From Panorpa germanica (taxonomy: Eukaryota; Arthropoda; Insecta; Mecoptera; Panorpidae): a stretch of 64,000 nt of DNA. The translations under genes and the position numbers were made by a program. The stretch spans positions 2,480,001-2,544,000 of the forward strand of contig OY783207.1 of the NCBI GenBank assembly GCA_963678705.1, given 5' to 3'. Position 1 is the stretch's first letter, and each line of letters begins with the position of its first letter. Below are positions 1 to 12,039 of this stretch, piece after piece. A model generated the notes under the pieces. That model worked only from the letters and a program-made list of their open reading frames with translations, searched no databases and had not been told where the DNA came from.

Positions 1-1918
1 CAGAATATAAGCATTCTTCAAAGGTCTCTACCGGGTCCAAGTTCTCTACGAAATAGAAAATTTTCAGAAACATTGACGGAGCCGTTTTCGAACCACCATA
101 CGAATCGCGTAAACATATAAGAATATAAGAAAACAAACATATAAGAATATTAACTTACACCTGGGACATTATAAACAAGACAAATGCAGTTGTATATAAA
201 TTCAGTTGTGCTTCACAAACTCGATGCATAAAAATATTATTTTAACACGAAAACAAAGTTATATAGTACCCTATAAATATCTATCAGTACATAAATACAT
301 GTTTCTATGTATGTCGTGATACATATTGCATGAGAAATATTGAAAATATTCAAAACCTGAGTTACAAAACATATACATGTATCTCATATAGATTTTTAAG
401 AAACGAAGATATAAACAAATGTAAATATAAGCTACTTTACGGTCTGTTTGGAAAACTAAGAAGATTTATTCCAGCTTCAGTTCCAAAGCGGATATGTGAC
501 AGAGTGAAGTGCAAAGTATGCTTAAACATACTTCCTTGTCAAAACTGTTTCTAGAAATATAAGGAAAAGAATAAAATCTATTTATAAAGTGAAATATATG
601 ACATAGTTGTCGGGATTGTTTTGATGAATTCACGTTTAACTAACTTTTGCCGTATGTATAGCACAATGTTTGTTTTTAATATCACACCACATAAGTCCGC
701 CGAAAACAAATCACAATTTTACGTACATCGTAAATCAATCGCATTTACATAAAACCTATTACGTTCAATCTTCAGTTTACTCGAATTTTATAGACATTAT
801 TTCCAACAGTTTATTTTTTCCATTAAAATTCAAATTTTTTGTAAGTGCGTATAAGAAAAGTTTTATCCAGGAAATGAGTTCAATATGATCGCATCGATTT
901 TAAACGGGCGTTTAATAAATCTCACGTGTCGTAGACTTTTCTCAGGAAATGTAATCACTCTCTTCAACAAAATGTAGCTAAGACGTGCCGTCAGATTTCC
1001 AGCTGCACTTACCGGCGTATCATATCTGGAAAACTTATTTTTTGATCCCTACACAATTGAGATGGAAGAGGGTTTAATAGTAATCCAGAGTAAGGGGGAA
1101 GTCAACTCTTGAATAACACATTTACCGTCTTGCTCGCAGATAGCATCATCTATTCATCGCGGCAACCTATTACACTTTATGCTAAAGGCTTGTTTCCAAT
1201 AGCTTCACTTTTCCATACAACAAGTTTTTCTTATTGTTAAAAACTAATATTTGCTCGCGTGAGCCTTAACTTCCGCCAGACGCTTTAAAGCTCTCTAGCG
1301 CTTTAAAGAAAAGACTTCACATGCTACAGAGAAACTTTGAACAGCGTCTTCATCGGCACCTAACTTAAATTCACAATCTATTGAACCACAACCGTCTTTG
1401 TTACCTAATGTTTTAAAAAACTAATATTATAAATGAGATATTTGCTAGTAACCCTTGATTTTTGAGACCTTTGAGTTAAGGTGGCCTTCTTAAATGATAA
1501 TATTTTATTAATTATTAAGAAAATTATTTATTTATTTATATAAATATATCATAATAAAAAAAATTGCACTAAAGCAATATATTTTTCCTTTGGACCTCAA
1601 TTTTCTTACGTGAAATATTAAAGACGCCTCCACAAATCCTGCGGAGAACAGTTCTGATTGCTAGTCAGTGTATAAATTGACGCCTCGAGGGCAGAATAAC
1701 TGTGTATAATAAATCCAATAAAGAATGTCACAGATATGAAAGGTGGTTTGGTTCACACGACGATAAGTCACTCAAAATATGTCACAAAATCATTGCACCA
1801 TAAGGTAGATAGAAAAAATGTTTAAAGAAATAGACGAAATTCTTATTTTAGGCTTATAGAAGGAAATATATTGTTAATGTAACGGGAAGTAAATTTTATT
1901 TTGAAAATGCTACGACAA
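1..1918. other. AT-rich non-genic stretch
   Basis: I see no supportable gene here. The only open frames are short (72-74 codons), lack recognisable motifs and are expected by chance at this base composition. No tandem array or terminal inverted repeat was found. Confidence 0.5.
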
Positions 1919-2523
1919 TAAACATTTCGGAATCACTTTGACATCATATTGAAGATGCGTATGATTTTTTTGTCATGAAACAATTCAATTTGATTTCATT
2001 CGTTCAAGGAAATGTCAGTGATATGAACTACTAATCACCTGGCCTCACTACCGTACCAGTATTGAATGAAGCTGCAAATAAACCATTCAAGTGTAACAGA
2101 GACAGATATATCTTGTTTCTTTTTCTTCGATATATTTCCACTAAAATAAATATTTAATATATGATGTTAGAAAGAGAGAGAATATTCTTGGTGACATCTA
2201 TCTAAAATCTAAGTGAAACAATTCAATTTATTTCACTTGTTCAAAGGAAATGTCAGTGATATGTATAACTACTAATCATCTGGCCTCACTACCGCACATA
2301 AAGCTGCAAATAAACCATTCAAGTGTAACATAGACAGATATATCTTGTTTCTTATTCTGTGATGTTCTGGTGAAATGAATATGGAATTCCATCTCTACTA
2401 AAATAAATATTTTCAAATGTAATAGATAATTTGTTTTTCATAGGTGACATCTATCTGAAATTTCAGTGAAATAGAATTGATTTTTTGACTGTAAGTTCAC
2501 CATATCACCAAAATGTTTACTGA
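1919..2523 (+). mobile_element. Expanded copy of the CCCAGTAAACA-type MITE (family F)
   Basis: The left end begins with a degenerate version of the terminus seen at 12040, 38128 and 38737 (AAACATTT..G, AATCACTTTGACATCATATT, AAGATGCGTATGATTT). The right end near 2505-2520 reads CCAAAATGTTTACTGAG, the inverted terminus. The interior contains a tandem duplication: about 1977-2215 and 2216-2475 share long blocks such as GGAAATGTCAGTGATATG, TGGCCTCACTACCG and AAATAAACCATTCAAGTG. This is non-coding. The reading is one old element that grew by internal duplication, or two overlapping insertions. Confidence 0.5.
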
Positions 2524-3124
2524 GTCGGTTTATCGGGGGGTTTTCATCCCCTATATTGCTGACAGGCATCAGACCATGGCATTACACAAAGGGAAACCTT
2601 AATAAAACATTTTTATTCCATTCTCTAACATAAATATGTTGCAGATTCAATAACTCGGCTACAACTAACCCAGACGCTGAACGCTTATCAAATAAAATGG
2701 ATCATGAAATAAACAATAAATGTCTGGAGCAAACAAAATGAGTTATGAATGACTTTTCTTTTAGGCACGTCGCTGTTTTTGCGTGCAATTATTATTGATA
2801 TAGTCCATAAATAACCTGATATTCAAAACAGTAGCGATAATCTTTTGATAGACGGTCATAAATCATTAAATGTAATACACGTTTGTGTTTCAGTGATATT
2901 ACAACATGCTTTTTATATAAACACAACAGCAGCAGTATATTTATGATTGCCAACCATAAAGATAAAAATATTGATTGCTCTAAATATCCATTAAAGTGTT
3001 AGAAGTATTTATAACCACTCGCAGTTTTTATTAATTTCGTGAAAATATACTAATAACCTTTTATTTTTAATTACAATTTTAACCTAAATTCTTTGACTTA
3101 ATACAAAACCCCAACTAAAGTATC

Positions 3125-4103
3125 AATCCCACTCACTCTTTTAATTTTGTACCTTATATAAATTGTATAGCATATGGAAATATGCGTAGTCATTCCTACA
3201 CAATTTTTAATTAACGTTTTCTTAGGATTTATTACACCGTTATAAAGTTCAAAGTTTCTGAATTAAGAAAAACTATATTATATTATAACCTCCAAAATAA
3301 TGAAAAATAGGCAAGACAAGTGGAATAATTCTGATAAAGGTAGAGAATTTTATAAAATACAACTAATACTGAAACGTAAGCCATGGTTTGCCAAACTAAA
3401 ATGGCCAAGAAGATTAATGACAATGACCTCAAGACTAAGAATGAATCATACTGGAGCTCCAAAACATCTAGCAAGAAACAAAATCATTCCAAACCCTAAG
3501 TGCGAATGTGGTGAAGAGGAGGCAGATTCTAACCACATTCTGTGGCAATGTAAAAATACAGCAATGGAAAGAAATGGACTCCAAAGGGCGGTGCAACAGA
3601 CTTCGCAGACGCTTCCTGTTAACACCCCCTTTTTGATTGAGAAACCGAAATTTTTTAACTGCAGTAGCCATGAATAGATCATTCTTGTTGTCTGGATATA
3701 ACGTATAAGAAGAAGCAGAACAATATTAAGGGCGATAAAAGGCTACGTGCCTAGGAAGCCGGAGAAACTATATATAAAGAAAACCTCCAAAATGTGACAA
3801 TCTGTAAAATGCAGTAGAGTTTATTTTTAAAAGAAGTTTAATGTCAGTTTGTCAAAAATAAAGAAATAAAAACAATTTCTGTTACCTAAACCTCTATTAC
3901 TTAGTGTTAATTTAAGGTTTTAACCTAAAATGTAAGTTTGTGCAATATAAATAAATAAAATTAATGATATTTAATACAATAATTTATATTAAATAAAGAT
4001 AGTAATTATCACAAAATTTGTATATTACAGTCGCATTACGCATGATTTCACTGTTACATTTAGGGTTAAAAAAATAAATTAAAACTAACAGTAAGTGGGA
4101 ATG
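3125..4103 (+). mobile_element. Family A short inverted-repeat element, interrupted by a LINE
   Basis: The ends are degenerate inverted repeats of the CATTCCCACTCACTGTTTT type: CCCACTCACTCTTTTAATTT on the left and AACAGTAAGTGGGAATGG on the right. The interior matches the copies at 33855-34579 and 37587-38065 (for example AACCTCCAAAATGTGACAAT and ATGCAGTAG). A 483-bp LINE fragment splits it at AACCTCCAAAAT. It has no coding capacity of its own and is probably a non-autonomous DNA transposon. Confidence 0.7.
3299..3781 (+). mobile_element. 5'-truncated LINE insertion (ORF2 C-terminus plus 3' UTR) with TSD
   Basis: The insertion is flanked by the 12-bp direct repeat AACCTCCAAAAT at 3287-3298 and 3782-3793, which is an unduplicated site in related family A copies. 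It carries an open frame of 125 codons (from ATG 3300) ending in a cysteine/histidine cluster (CECGEEEADSNHILWQC). This kind of zinc-knuckle tail is typical of the C-terminus of Jockey/I-superfamily ORF2. The 3' UTR (AGATCATTCTTGTTGTCTGG and GATAAAAGGCTACGTGCCTA) is shared with the insertion at 9757-9883. Reverse transcriptase and endonuclease regions are missing, so the copy is dead on arrival. Confidence 0.8.
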
Positions 4104-5023
4104 GGTTTTAGTTGTTATTAAAAACAGCAATTTTAATTATTTCACATTCAATTTTGTGCATCTGTGGAGCAGTCAAAATTTATATTCTTTACAACGCATG
4201 CGCACCAACTAAATTAGACAACGAATGTGACAATGAATGCCAATTAATAATTGAAAAAAATAATTATGTCAATGAAAACAGAGAAATCAGTAATTTTGTA
4301 AAAGTAAACAAAAAATAATATACCTACATATTCAATCAAATAAAGTCAATACAGGATTCGTTTCGAAATTAATCGCTGACTCCCAAGTGATTTCAATACA
4401 ATCACTGGTGGAAATGATAAATTTCTACTCTGGTGATTTCAAATCGTCATTTATGAATATTTTTTTATTACAACATGTATTGGAATAGGCGAGTGAGCCA
4501 AAGTCAGCATATTCGAGCTCGAAGTATTACTATATTATTTTAAAAAAGTTAAAAATAATTTTACCCTTTAAATGTAATATAATTAAAAATAACTCTCGCG
4601 TATTTGTGCGCTGTTTAACATAAGATGTTATCAAGGTAAGGTAATATTGCATGTACAAGTACATTACATGTACCTCAACATTTCCGTCGGCAACAATGCG
4701 CTCTGAAATACAATTTCCGTTCATTTATCGTCGAGCGCAAACGAAACGAAGCTTTTCAGATTCCTTTTACCGTTAATAGTTGTAGACACGCAGTAAAAAT
4801 ATATATTTTGCATCAATTTTATATTTATTCTTGCGAATTTATCTGCAACAATCAAACTCAGTTTTACTAACTTGTTGTGTAAGATAAGTTCTCCATTAAG
4901 TTGGTCCACGATCTGTAACTAGAAGTAAAACTATTGAACGGAACTAGCAGCGAAGTCAGATCTCTTTAACCATTGAGCTATCCTGGTTAATTTCTTGGTT
5001 ATAGTTAAAGACTAAGATTGTAT
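4104..5023. other. Non-genic stretch with a weak tRNA-like relic
   Basis: No gene is supported. On the minus strand around 4932-4988 there is a stretch resembling the 5' half of a tRNA with a good A-box match (TAGCTCAATGG), but no convincing B box or cloverleaf. It may be a decayed tRNA-derived SINE head. Confidence 0.35.
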
Positions 5024-5640
5024 CTTTTTTTTATTTATTTATATTAATGTACAACATATTAAGTTTATTGTGTGAAAATTTGATATCGAATAGAGTAAAA
5101 CTGTCAGAGATATAGAGTTTTAAGTCTTCACCTCTCTCGTCTGGTTTCGTCTTTCATTTAGCTTTTTTAGAGTCGGTCTCCTCTCTAGCTAAAAATCTAC
5201 TACACCGATCCTTTTGAAATTTTGTACAATCTTTCTTTACATAAATGCCGAAATAGCGCTATCAATTTTTTAATTTTTTTAATTTGAACTTATTTTAAAA
5301 TAACAAAGTTTCTGATTTTTTTCATGAAGAAACGGTATTTAGACTTCTGGATGCTGCAAAAAATTTAAAAATCAAAAAAACTTGTCAGGGTTACCTGCAG
5401 AAACTTATCAACTAATGAAATCATTTTGGTTTTTCGATTTCAGAAAATCCAGTGATGAGTTATGAGTGGCACCGCAATGTTACTTTTTTTTTGTGACGTC
5501 TGCGGAGATTCGCTGTCTATGCCTCATTTCTTGATATATATTTATGAAAATTCCACAAAGTATTCTTTAAATGTCATATTATGATGTAGTAATTATAGAA
5601 ATATTTACATATTAACTGTTTCATCAAAAAGCATTATCGA
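5024..5640 (+). repeat. Family C repeat, forward copy
   Basis: Begins with a T-rich run followed by ATTAATGTACAACATATTAA. Shares several hundred bases with copies at 14322-14700 and 22270-22850 (+) and 6407-7015 (-), including CAAAACTGTCGGAGATATAG-like, TAGCTCAAAATCTACT-like and TTTGTGACGTCTGCGGAGAT-like blocks. Together with the inverted copy at 6407-7015 it forms a long inverted repeat with about 770 bases between the arms. It contains short open stretches but no intact gene. Confidence 0.75.
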
Positions 5641-6406
5641 AAATATGCTTTTTTTAAATTAGAAAGCAGAGAGAGAGAAATATATGAATATCTATTTATT
5701 GAAAATGTGTTAGTTCCGGTAAATATTATCTCACCTATAACTTCTTCCAGTGTCAATTTGTATTCCATTTATTTAGTCTGCTATAAATCTAACTTCTAAT
5801 CTAACATCTGCCTTTGTCAAGTAAGAACATTTGTTTCGACTTTCTTAATTACATTACAAAATTTGTTTTAATTAAAAGTTTTTTTTAAATGTAGGACGAA
5901 GGGTAGTAGAGGCTTTGTTACTAAGCTCATTAGTATCGAATCATCCCCCCAGGCTGTCATCCCTAAAATACAGCTTCTCTAGAGCCTTTATAAATAATAA
6001 GGATTATTGTCCTTCTTCTTATTCTTTAGTTAAATCGACAATAAATGAGATTACCAACAAAATATATTTAACAATTTAATTCCTGAATGGAGCGCAACAA
6101 TTCGTCGCGGATTCTTATAATGACAAAGTAATATTTATGTATATTTAATGAACTTGAAAATTCAATTATTGTCAATTATAAAGACTAAGTGCTTCAAATT
6201 TATGAGGAAAAGTCAGGAACAAAGTTTAGATAAGTTTAATGAGGAAACTTCCCGTTTTTACTTCTTAATCACATTATCATTTACCTTGGAACAGTAGCGT
6301 CCTTATAAAAGGTTCTTTTGTCTTTCGAGAAATTTTGCATTTAATTTTATTTGTAATTAAATGCATCTATAATAAACAATATTATTAATTTTTCTTCGTT
6401 AAACGG

Positions 6407-7015
6407 GCTCCAAAAATGTTTTTGATTTCCATAATTACTACATGATAAAATAACATTTGAAGAATACTTTGTGAAATTTTCATAAATAAATATCAAGAAA
6501 TGTGGCATTGACAGCGAATCTCCACAGACGTCACAAAAAAAAGTAACATTGCGTGACACTCATAACTCATCACTGAATTTTCTGAAATCAAAAAACCAAA
6601 ATGATTTCATTACTTGATAAGTTTCTGCAGGTAACCCTGTCGAGTTTTTTTTATATTCATTTTAAAATTTTTTGCAGCATCCAGAAGTCAAAATACCGAT
6701 TTTTCATGAAATAAATCAGAAACTTTGTTATTTTAAAATATGTTAAAATTAAAAAGAAATCGACAGCGTTACCTTGGCTTTTATGTAAAGAAAGAGTGTG
6801 CAAAATTGGAAAGATTTTGAGCTAGAGAGGACACCGACTCTGAAAAAGCTATGTGTCAGAAAAACGCGTTTCAAAGAAAGACGAAACCAGACCAGAGAGG
6901 TGAAGACCTAAAATTCTATATTTCCGACAGTTTTACTCCAATCGACTTAAAATTTTTACACAATAAACTTAATATATTGTACTTTAATATAAACAAATTT
7001 AAAAAATGTAACCTA
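6407..7015 (-). repeat. Family C repeat, inverted copy
   Basis: This is the reverse complement of the repeat at 5024-5640, diverged by scattered substitutions. The copy retains a 70-codon open frame on the minus strand whose translation contains FFCDVCGDSLSMP, also present in the copies at 5024 and 22270. That similarity follows automatically from DNA-level repetition and does not by itself show a gene. Confidence 0.75.
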
Positions 7016-7944
7016 TAATATGATAAGCCGTCGCAAAACGTATTAAATATCTGTTACGCCATTGTTGGTACACCACTGACTCCAAGAGGAAACAAATATT
7101 ATTTCTAATAACAAAAACAGCATTTGTAACTTACCTTTAATTTAAATATTCTCAGTTAATAACTGTTCAATTTTAAAACAACTTCCAACTTTAATTATTA
7201 ATAAAAGTTGAGCTTAAACAAATTTTAATTAAATTAGCACTACATTACATTTAGCACATGAGTATTTATTTATTTTCTAACACGAAGACGAAGAGATTTA
7301 TTTTCACACCTAATCCAATTAGTACTTTATTTTATTTTCACAATATTGCAATTAAATATTTACCACTAATAAACTTTTACAAAAAAAAAACCTACTTGTC
7401 CAATAATAGTGTCAAAATTTCTTTAAATTCTGCACAAGAAATTTTGCATTTTAACTATATTATTAACAATTATTGTCATATTTTTACGGTTATAATTTTA
7501 AGAGCTAAATAATTATTTATACTACTAAAACACTAATTGTTTTATTTATAATTGAGATAACTTCGATGTATTGTCACAAAAGATCGTCTGATGATTTCTA
7601 TTTTCTTTCGAAAACTATTTTTGCGTAATATTGGCCGATCCGTTGCAGAACATTTAACATCCCACCTTTATAGTCAGAGATCAGTGTAACACTGTGGCCG
7701 TCAGGAATATCTGTTCATTCAAAGGCGCTCCATGCTTCGCTTCTGGAAAACACAATGTCTGCACATGCCTGGAAAATATTGTTTGTTAAATGGGCGGAGC
7801 TTGTGTACAAAACCGTAACAAATTATTTTCATTGAGGTTTTTCAATTTAAAAACGTAAATAATTATTACCCACTCACGAAGACAGGTGTCGTCTTCTCGT
7901 ATCGAATTAGACCTCATTCCCACTCACTGAGTTTTAGTGTTAAT

Positions 7945-8245
7945 TAAGGAGGTATAGGACGTTAACGTAAATGATGAAAACGTTGTGAAATTTGGAGGGT
8001 GGATACAAATAGTTAAAATACATGCTGTCTCAAAATTTTAGAGACCTAGGGTTCATAGTTTTCTTTTTATACATGATTAAAAATAGTCATTTTCCTTACA
8101 AATCTTAATTTTTAGCTCAATTTCACCACATAATATGACTTTTAACTATTAAAAAATGGTGACACGGCTTTCAATAACTAAGTGTATATAAAAGAATCTT
8201 TTCTGTAACTATTGCAAAAAGAAAATTATCAAAAGGATACCTATT
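7945..8245 (+). repeat. Family G repeat
   Basis: About 300 bases nearly identical to 35563-35865. Shared blocks are AAGGAGGTATAGGACGT, CATGCTGTCTCAAAATTTTA and ATGGTGACACGGCTTTCAA. At 35563 the repeat interrupts a family B element, so it is mobile. A stray family A terminus (TTCCCACTCACTGAGTTTTA) lies just upstream at about 7917. No coding capacity. Confidence 0.7.
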
Positions 8246-9744
8246 TACGAAAATATTTAAATAAAACCAGTAAGAAACAGTAAATGTAGGTTATAAGCTG
8301 GCAATGTTGCAAATGCCAATTTGAGCGGGCAATTCAAAACCGGAATAAATATTATATAAAATATAACAACTTATTTATCAAAAAACCAAATCACGCATGC
8401 GTCAACCCACGTAAATTTACAGTGTTGCCAAATTTATTATTCCTTTTTCAAAATATTTAATTTGAATTTAAATTGAATTAATATAAATTTGATATTAATT
8501 ATAGGTAATTTTTAATTTATTAAACTATTATATGCATAAAAAATCATTTCAAAGGTACAGTCCCAATATTTGCTCGTCCCTCATGTACTTCGTATTTTGC
8601 ATTTCGTATTACCGAGAGATAAACTTTTTGCATTGACGGTACGTCTTGTACGTCCTTAAGGTTTTAACCTAAAATGTAAAATTTAGCTTGGGCTCCAAGT
8701 ACTGTACTTACTTCTTCTTATTCTGCATATTGTATATTTCTTAAATTTAATTTTCTACTTTAAACAAATGAGCCCGCAACCCGTATGAAGCGACCCTGTA
8801 GGCCTTAATTTGTGGACCCCTGATTTATACCTTCCATACATCCAAAACATCGAAATCAGCACTTCATTTATAATTCAAGATGCTAGTGAATCAACGGATG
8901 AGCAGAGTTTTCGTTAACTTTATCTGATTAGATCATTGAGAAAGTTAACTAAGGTGTTCTGACGCTGTGGCAATCACACCAAGAACTTGACGAAGAAACT
9001 AACACAAATTGATGTTATTCTCTTACTTTACTTTTAGTTCCAGTTACGAATTAGGTTTTTATTTAAAGTTTTACTTTAAATACCATATTACCATACCATA
9101 TTTACCATATTTTTGTTTCTCTGAAAAAATAACACACAAATGGAAAAACTTAAAAAACGAACTATTTTGTTTATACCTACATTTGGACTTAATGAGTTTT
9201 CTTTGTGAACTAAGATGAACACCATAGCTCCAATTAACTTTAAATGGAAAAAGTGCATTCGATGGTAATTATACTATAAGCCATTTACATTGATTATGTT
9301 ACTAACTATTTTTTTAAACTCGTATGTTTTCAGTCGAGTTAGTAGAAATTAGACTTTAGTCTTTTTAATTTTTATTTTGAGATAGCAATAGAAACAATAT
9401 TCAAATTCTAAGTATTCTTATCTTTCATTAGTTATATGAGTATTGAATCCGACGAAGGATACAATTTTACATATGTTCGCTAATATTCAAAAGATGACGA
9501 AGATATTGCTATTTATAATTTGAATTTCTGTTTTGGCGCTTAATTCTTCGCCATACTTTGACGTCACTCGATTAGTATGGTATTTTATTTTACTCGTGAA
9601 GTACCTTAAGGTACAGTAAAGGCCTCTCCTTGATCAGTAAAGTAGCGTGCCTTAGACGGGCCCTGTATTAATAATTATTAAAATTAAATATTAAAATAAT
9701 TATATATTGATTATACGTTATTACTTACAATTAATACTCCTAAG
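8246..9744. other. Non-genic stretch
   Basis: I see no gene, array or element boundary here. The longest open frame (69 codons from 9009) has no recognisable features. Confidence 0.45.
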
Positions 9745-9756
9745 AACTAAGCTAAG

Positions 9757-9883
9757 GAACAGCAGTAGACATGAATAGATCATTCTTGTTGTCTGGATAT
9801 AAAGTATAAGCAGAAGCAGAACAATATTAGGGGCGATAAAAGGCTACGTGCCTAGGAAGCTCGAGAAACTATGTATAAAAAAA
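9757..9883 (+). mobile_element. LINE 3' tail, 127 bp, with 12-bp TSD
   Basis: The direct repeat AACTAAGCTAAG lies at 9745-9756 and 9884-9895. The enclosed 127 bases match the 3' UTR of the LINE at 3299-3781 (TAGATCATTCTTGTTGTCTG, GGCTACGTGCCTAGGAAG) and end in an A-rich tail. This is an extremely 5'-truncated target-primed insertion without coding sequence. Confidence 0.85.
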
Positions 9884-10200
9884 AACTAAGCTAAGTGCGG
9901 CCTAAAAGCTTAGAAGATTGTGGATAACATTTTTCGAATTTTTTCTTACACACTTTTGGGGCCCTTGTAGCCCGGGGCCCCATTTCATTGATACGGCAGA
10001 TACGGAGGTAGCTTCGCCACTGCCTTTGATACAATTGATTAGTACAATTGAAGAGTTAATTTAAAAAACCCGCACAAGATTTGGCATGTCATTTTTAACA
10101 TATTTTTTCTATTCTTTTAGCACCTTGCTCCTGGACTTAACAAGGCTGGGTGAATGCGGCTCTGAACAAGTAACAACAACAACAATAATAAGGTAATATA

Positions 10201-11105
10201 CAGGGTGTCCAGAAAGTGTATCGGGTATTTGTTTTCGCGCCATATTCGAAACGGGGCCTCTAAAGGGTGCGGGGAGGGGTTCGTGGCGTCCGCCATTCTG
10301 TGGAGTTTTAGTCACGATGGAACAGTACTCGGGGATGCATCGCGCATTTTGCGTACGAGCGTATTATCGTAATGGTGATTCAAAGTTAACAACGTTAACT
10401 GTAAGGTACAATAAAGACCTAGGAGGCTCAAATTCTAATATGAGATAGTCTAGACACTCCTTTATAAAATTTATATAACGTTTTTATTAGGAGCCTTAAG
10501 GGGGCCACACTAGAGCCATGCATTCAATGGGTTGCAGAAGATAAGTTACATTCAACAATGACATAGCATGCTTACAACGTTAACTGTAAGGTACAATAAA
10601 GACCTAGGAGGCTCAAATTTTAATATGAGATAGTCTAGACACTCCTTTATAAAATTTATATAATGTTTTTATTAAGGGGGCCCAGTGGGGCCATACTAGA
10701 GCCGTGCATTAGATGGATTGCAAAAGCGTTACATTTATTATGACATACCATGCTTGGAACGTTAATTACACAGCACACGTAAGACCTAGAAGTCTGAAAT
10801 TTTTATATGAGGTAGTCTAGACTCTCCTTTATAAAATTTATATAATGTTTTTATTAAGGGGGCTCAAACATCAGGTCAGAAATGGCAGCAATATCGATAG
10901 CTATGTGTCAACGTGTTATCCCCAATCTTCGTTTCCGTTTAGAAGAGTGCCAGCAACGTAACGGTCATCATTTGGATAACGTCATCTTTTCCAAATAATT
11001 CTCCAATTCATATGCTAATAATAAACAATAAACTTTTTTATTGCATACAAATAATTTTTGTTTCATTGAACTAACAAATACCCGATACCCTTTCTGGACA
11101 CCGTG
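10201..11105 (+). mobile_element. Mariner-like deletion derivative with 33-bp inverted ends
   Basis: The ends CAGGGTGTCCAGAAAGTGTA (10201) and, on the other strand, CACGGTGTCCAGAAAGGGTA (from 11105) agree at about 31 of 33 positions. The element sits in TATA on both sides, consistent with a TA target. A short open frame at 10317-10391 reads like the N-terminus of an insect transposase (RAFCVRAYYRNGDS). An open segment near 10880-10997, ending LEECQQRNGHHLDNVIF and a stop, looks like a transposase C-terminus. The catalytic core is missing and is replaced by three tandem units of about 183 bp. It cannot transpose on its own. Confidence 0.8.
10391..10870 (+). repeat. Three tandem ~183-bp units inside the mariner derivative
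   Basis: Units start at 10391, 10576 and 10758 with AACGTTAACTGTAAGG or a variant. Each contains GACCTAGGAGGCTC and TAGTCTAGACACTCCTTT, and each ends near GGGGGC. The third is shorter and more diverged. The array occupies the position where the transposase catalytic domain should be. Confidence 0.85.
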
Positions 11106-12039
11106 TATATATTTTTTATAAATTATTAAACCAAGAGGGTCCTCCACGTCTTAGTAGATCATAGACCCCAATATTTTAATGCGGCACTGATGACAAATCA
11201 AACAGTTTTATAAAAATACATCAGATTTAAAAAAAATTGTAAATACTCGTAAAAGAAATGTAAAAATATATTTGCCTTAAAATACCATCTAAAAGTTGAT
11301 CCACAATAAATAAATAAAATATTTTTAGCATTGTTTTGTAAGAAATGTAACGGTCATTACTTTATGGTTAACCTGAGAACAAAACTATGCAACCATAATT
11401 GATAATACAGTTACGATTTTTATCTACAAATTATTTATTTCTTGTAAACAATCATAAAATTACATAATTTACGCACAAGCGATTCCTAAATCACAAATTT
11501 GTGATTTAAAACAGATATTCGTAGTTGATGATTCAGATCATAGATGGTGCGCACATTGCTTACGTGCACGGGATGACAGTTACACCACATAAAATTTGTA
11601 GAAAAACATTTTCCTTATTTTTGATAAAATAAATATTTATAAAGCTGCATACGTCTGTAATATACCATAGGTCCAGTTTCTAAAGACTGTTATCCGGCAA
11701 AAGACGCCAGGAAACATAAAGACGCGACGTCATAAAGTATAAAGCAGCTATAATTAAAATACGGGTTGAGTAAAAGCAGTCTACATCTTTTAATTTAAAT
11801 TGCCAGAGTTAGAAATAATTTGACTTTAAATAAACCAGCTACAAAAATTATCATTTATGAGAATGTTGGGCAATAGTATTAAAAGAAACTATTTATTAAT
11901 TATGGTTTTTTATAAAGCTAACAACCTACTTATTAAGCAACAACATATGAATCGTTTAGGCCAGGTGTTAGCAACAATTTTACGGTATTTTGTAGGTTGA
12001 CTTCATAAGTGTTAATAAAATCGCACTCACCTGATGTAA
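11106..12039. other. Non-genic stretch
   Basis: No gene, repeat boundary or RNA gene could be supported in this AT-rich interval. Confidence 0.45.

Noticed and set aside
330-554. 74-codon frame ending in a cysteine-containing segment (CKVCLNILPCQNCF)
   Set aside because: Too short, no homology I recognise, no signal peptide and no splice context; chance is likely.
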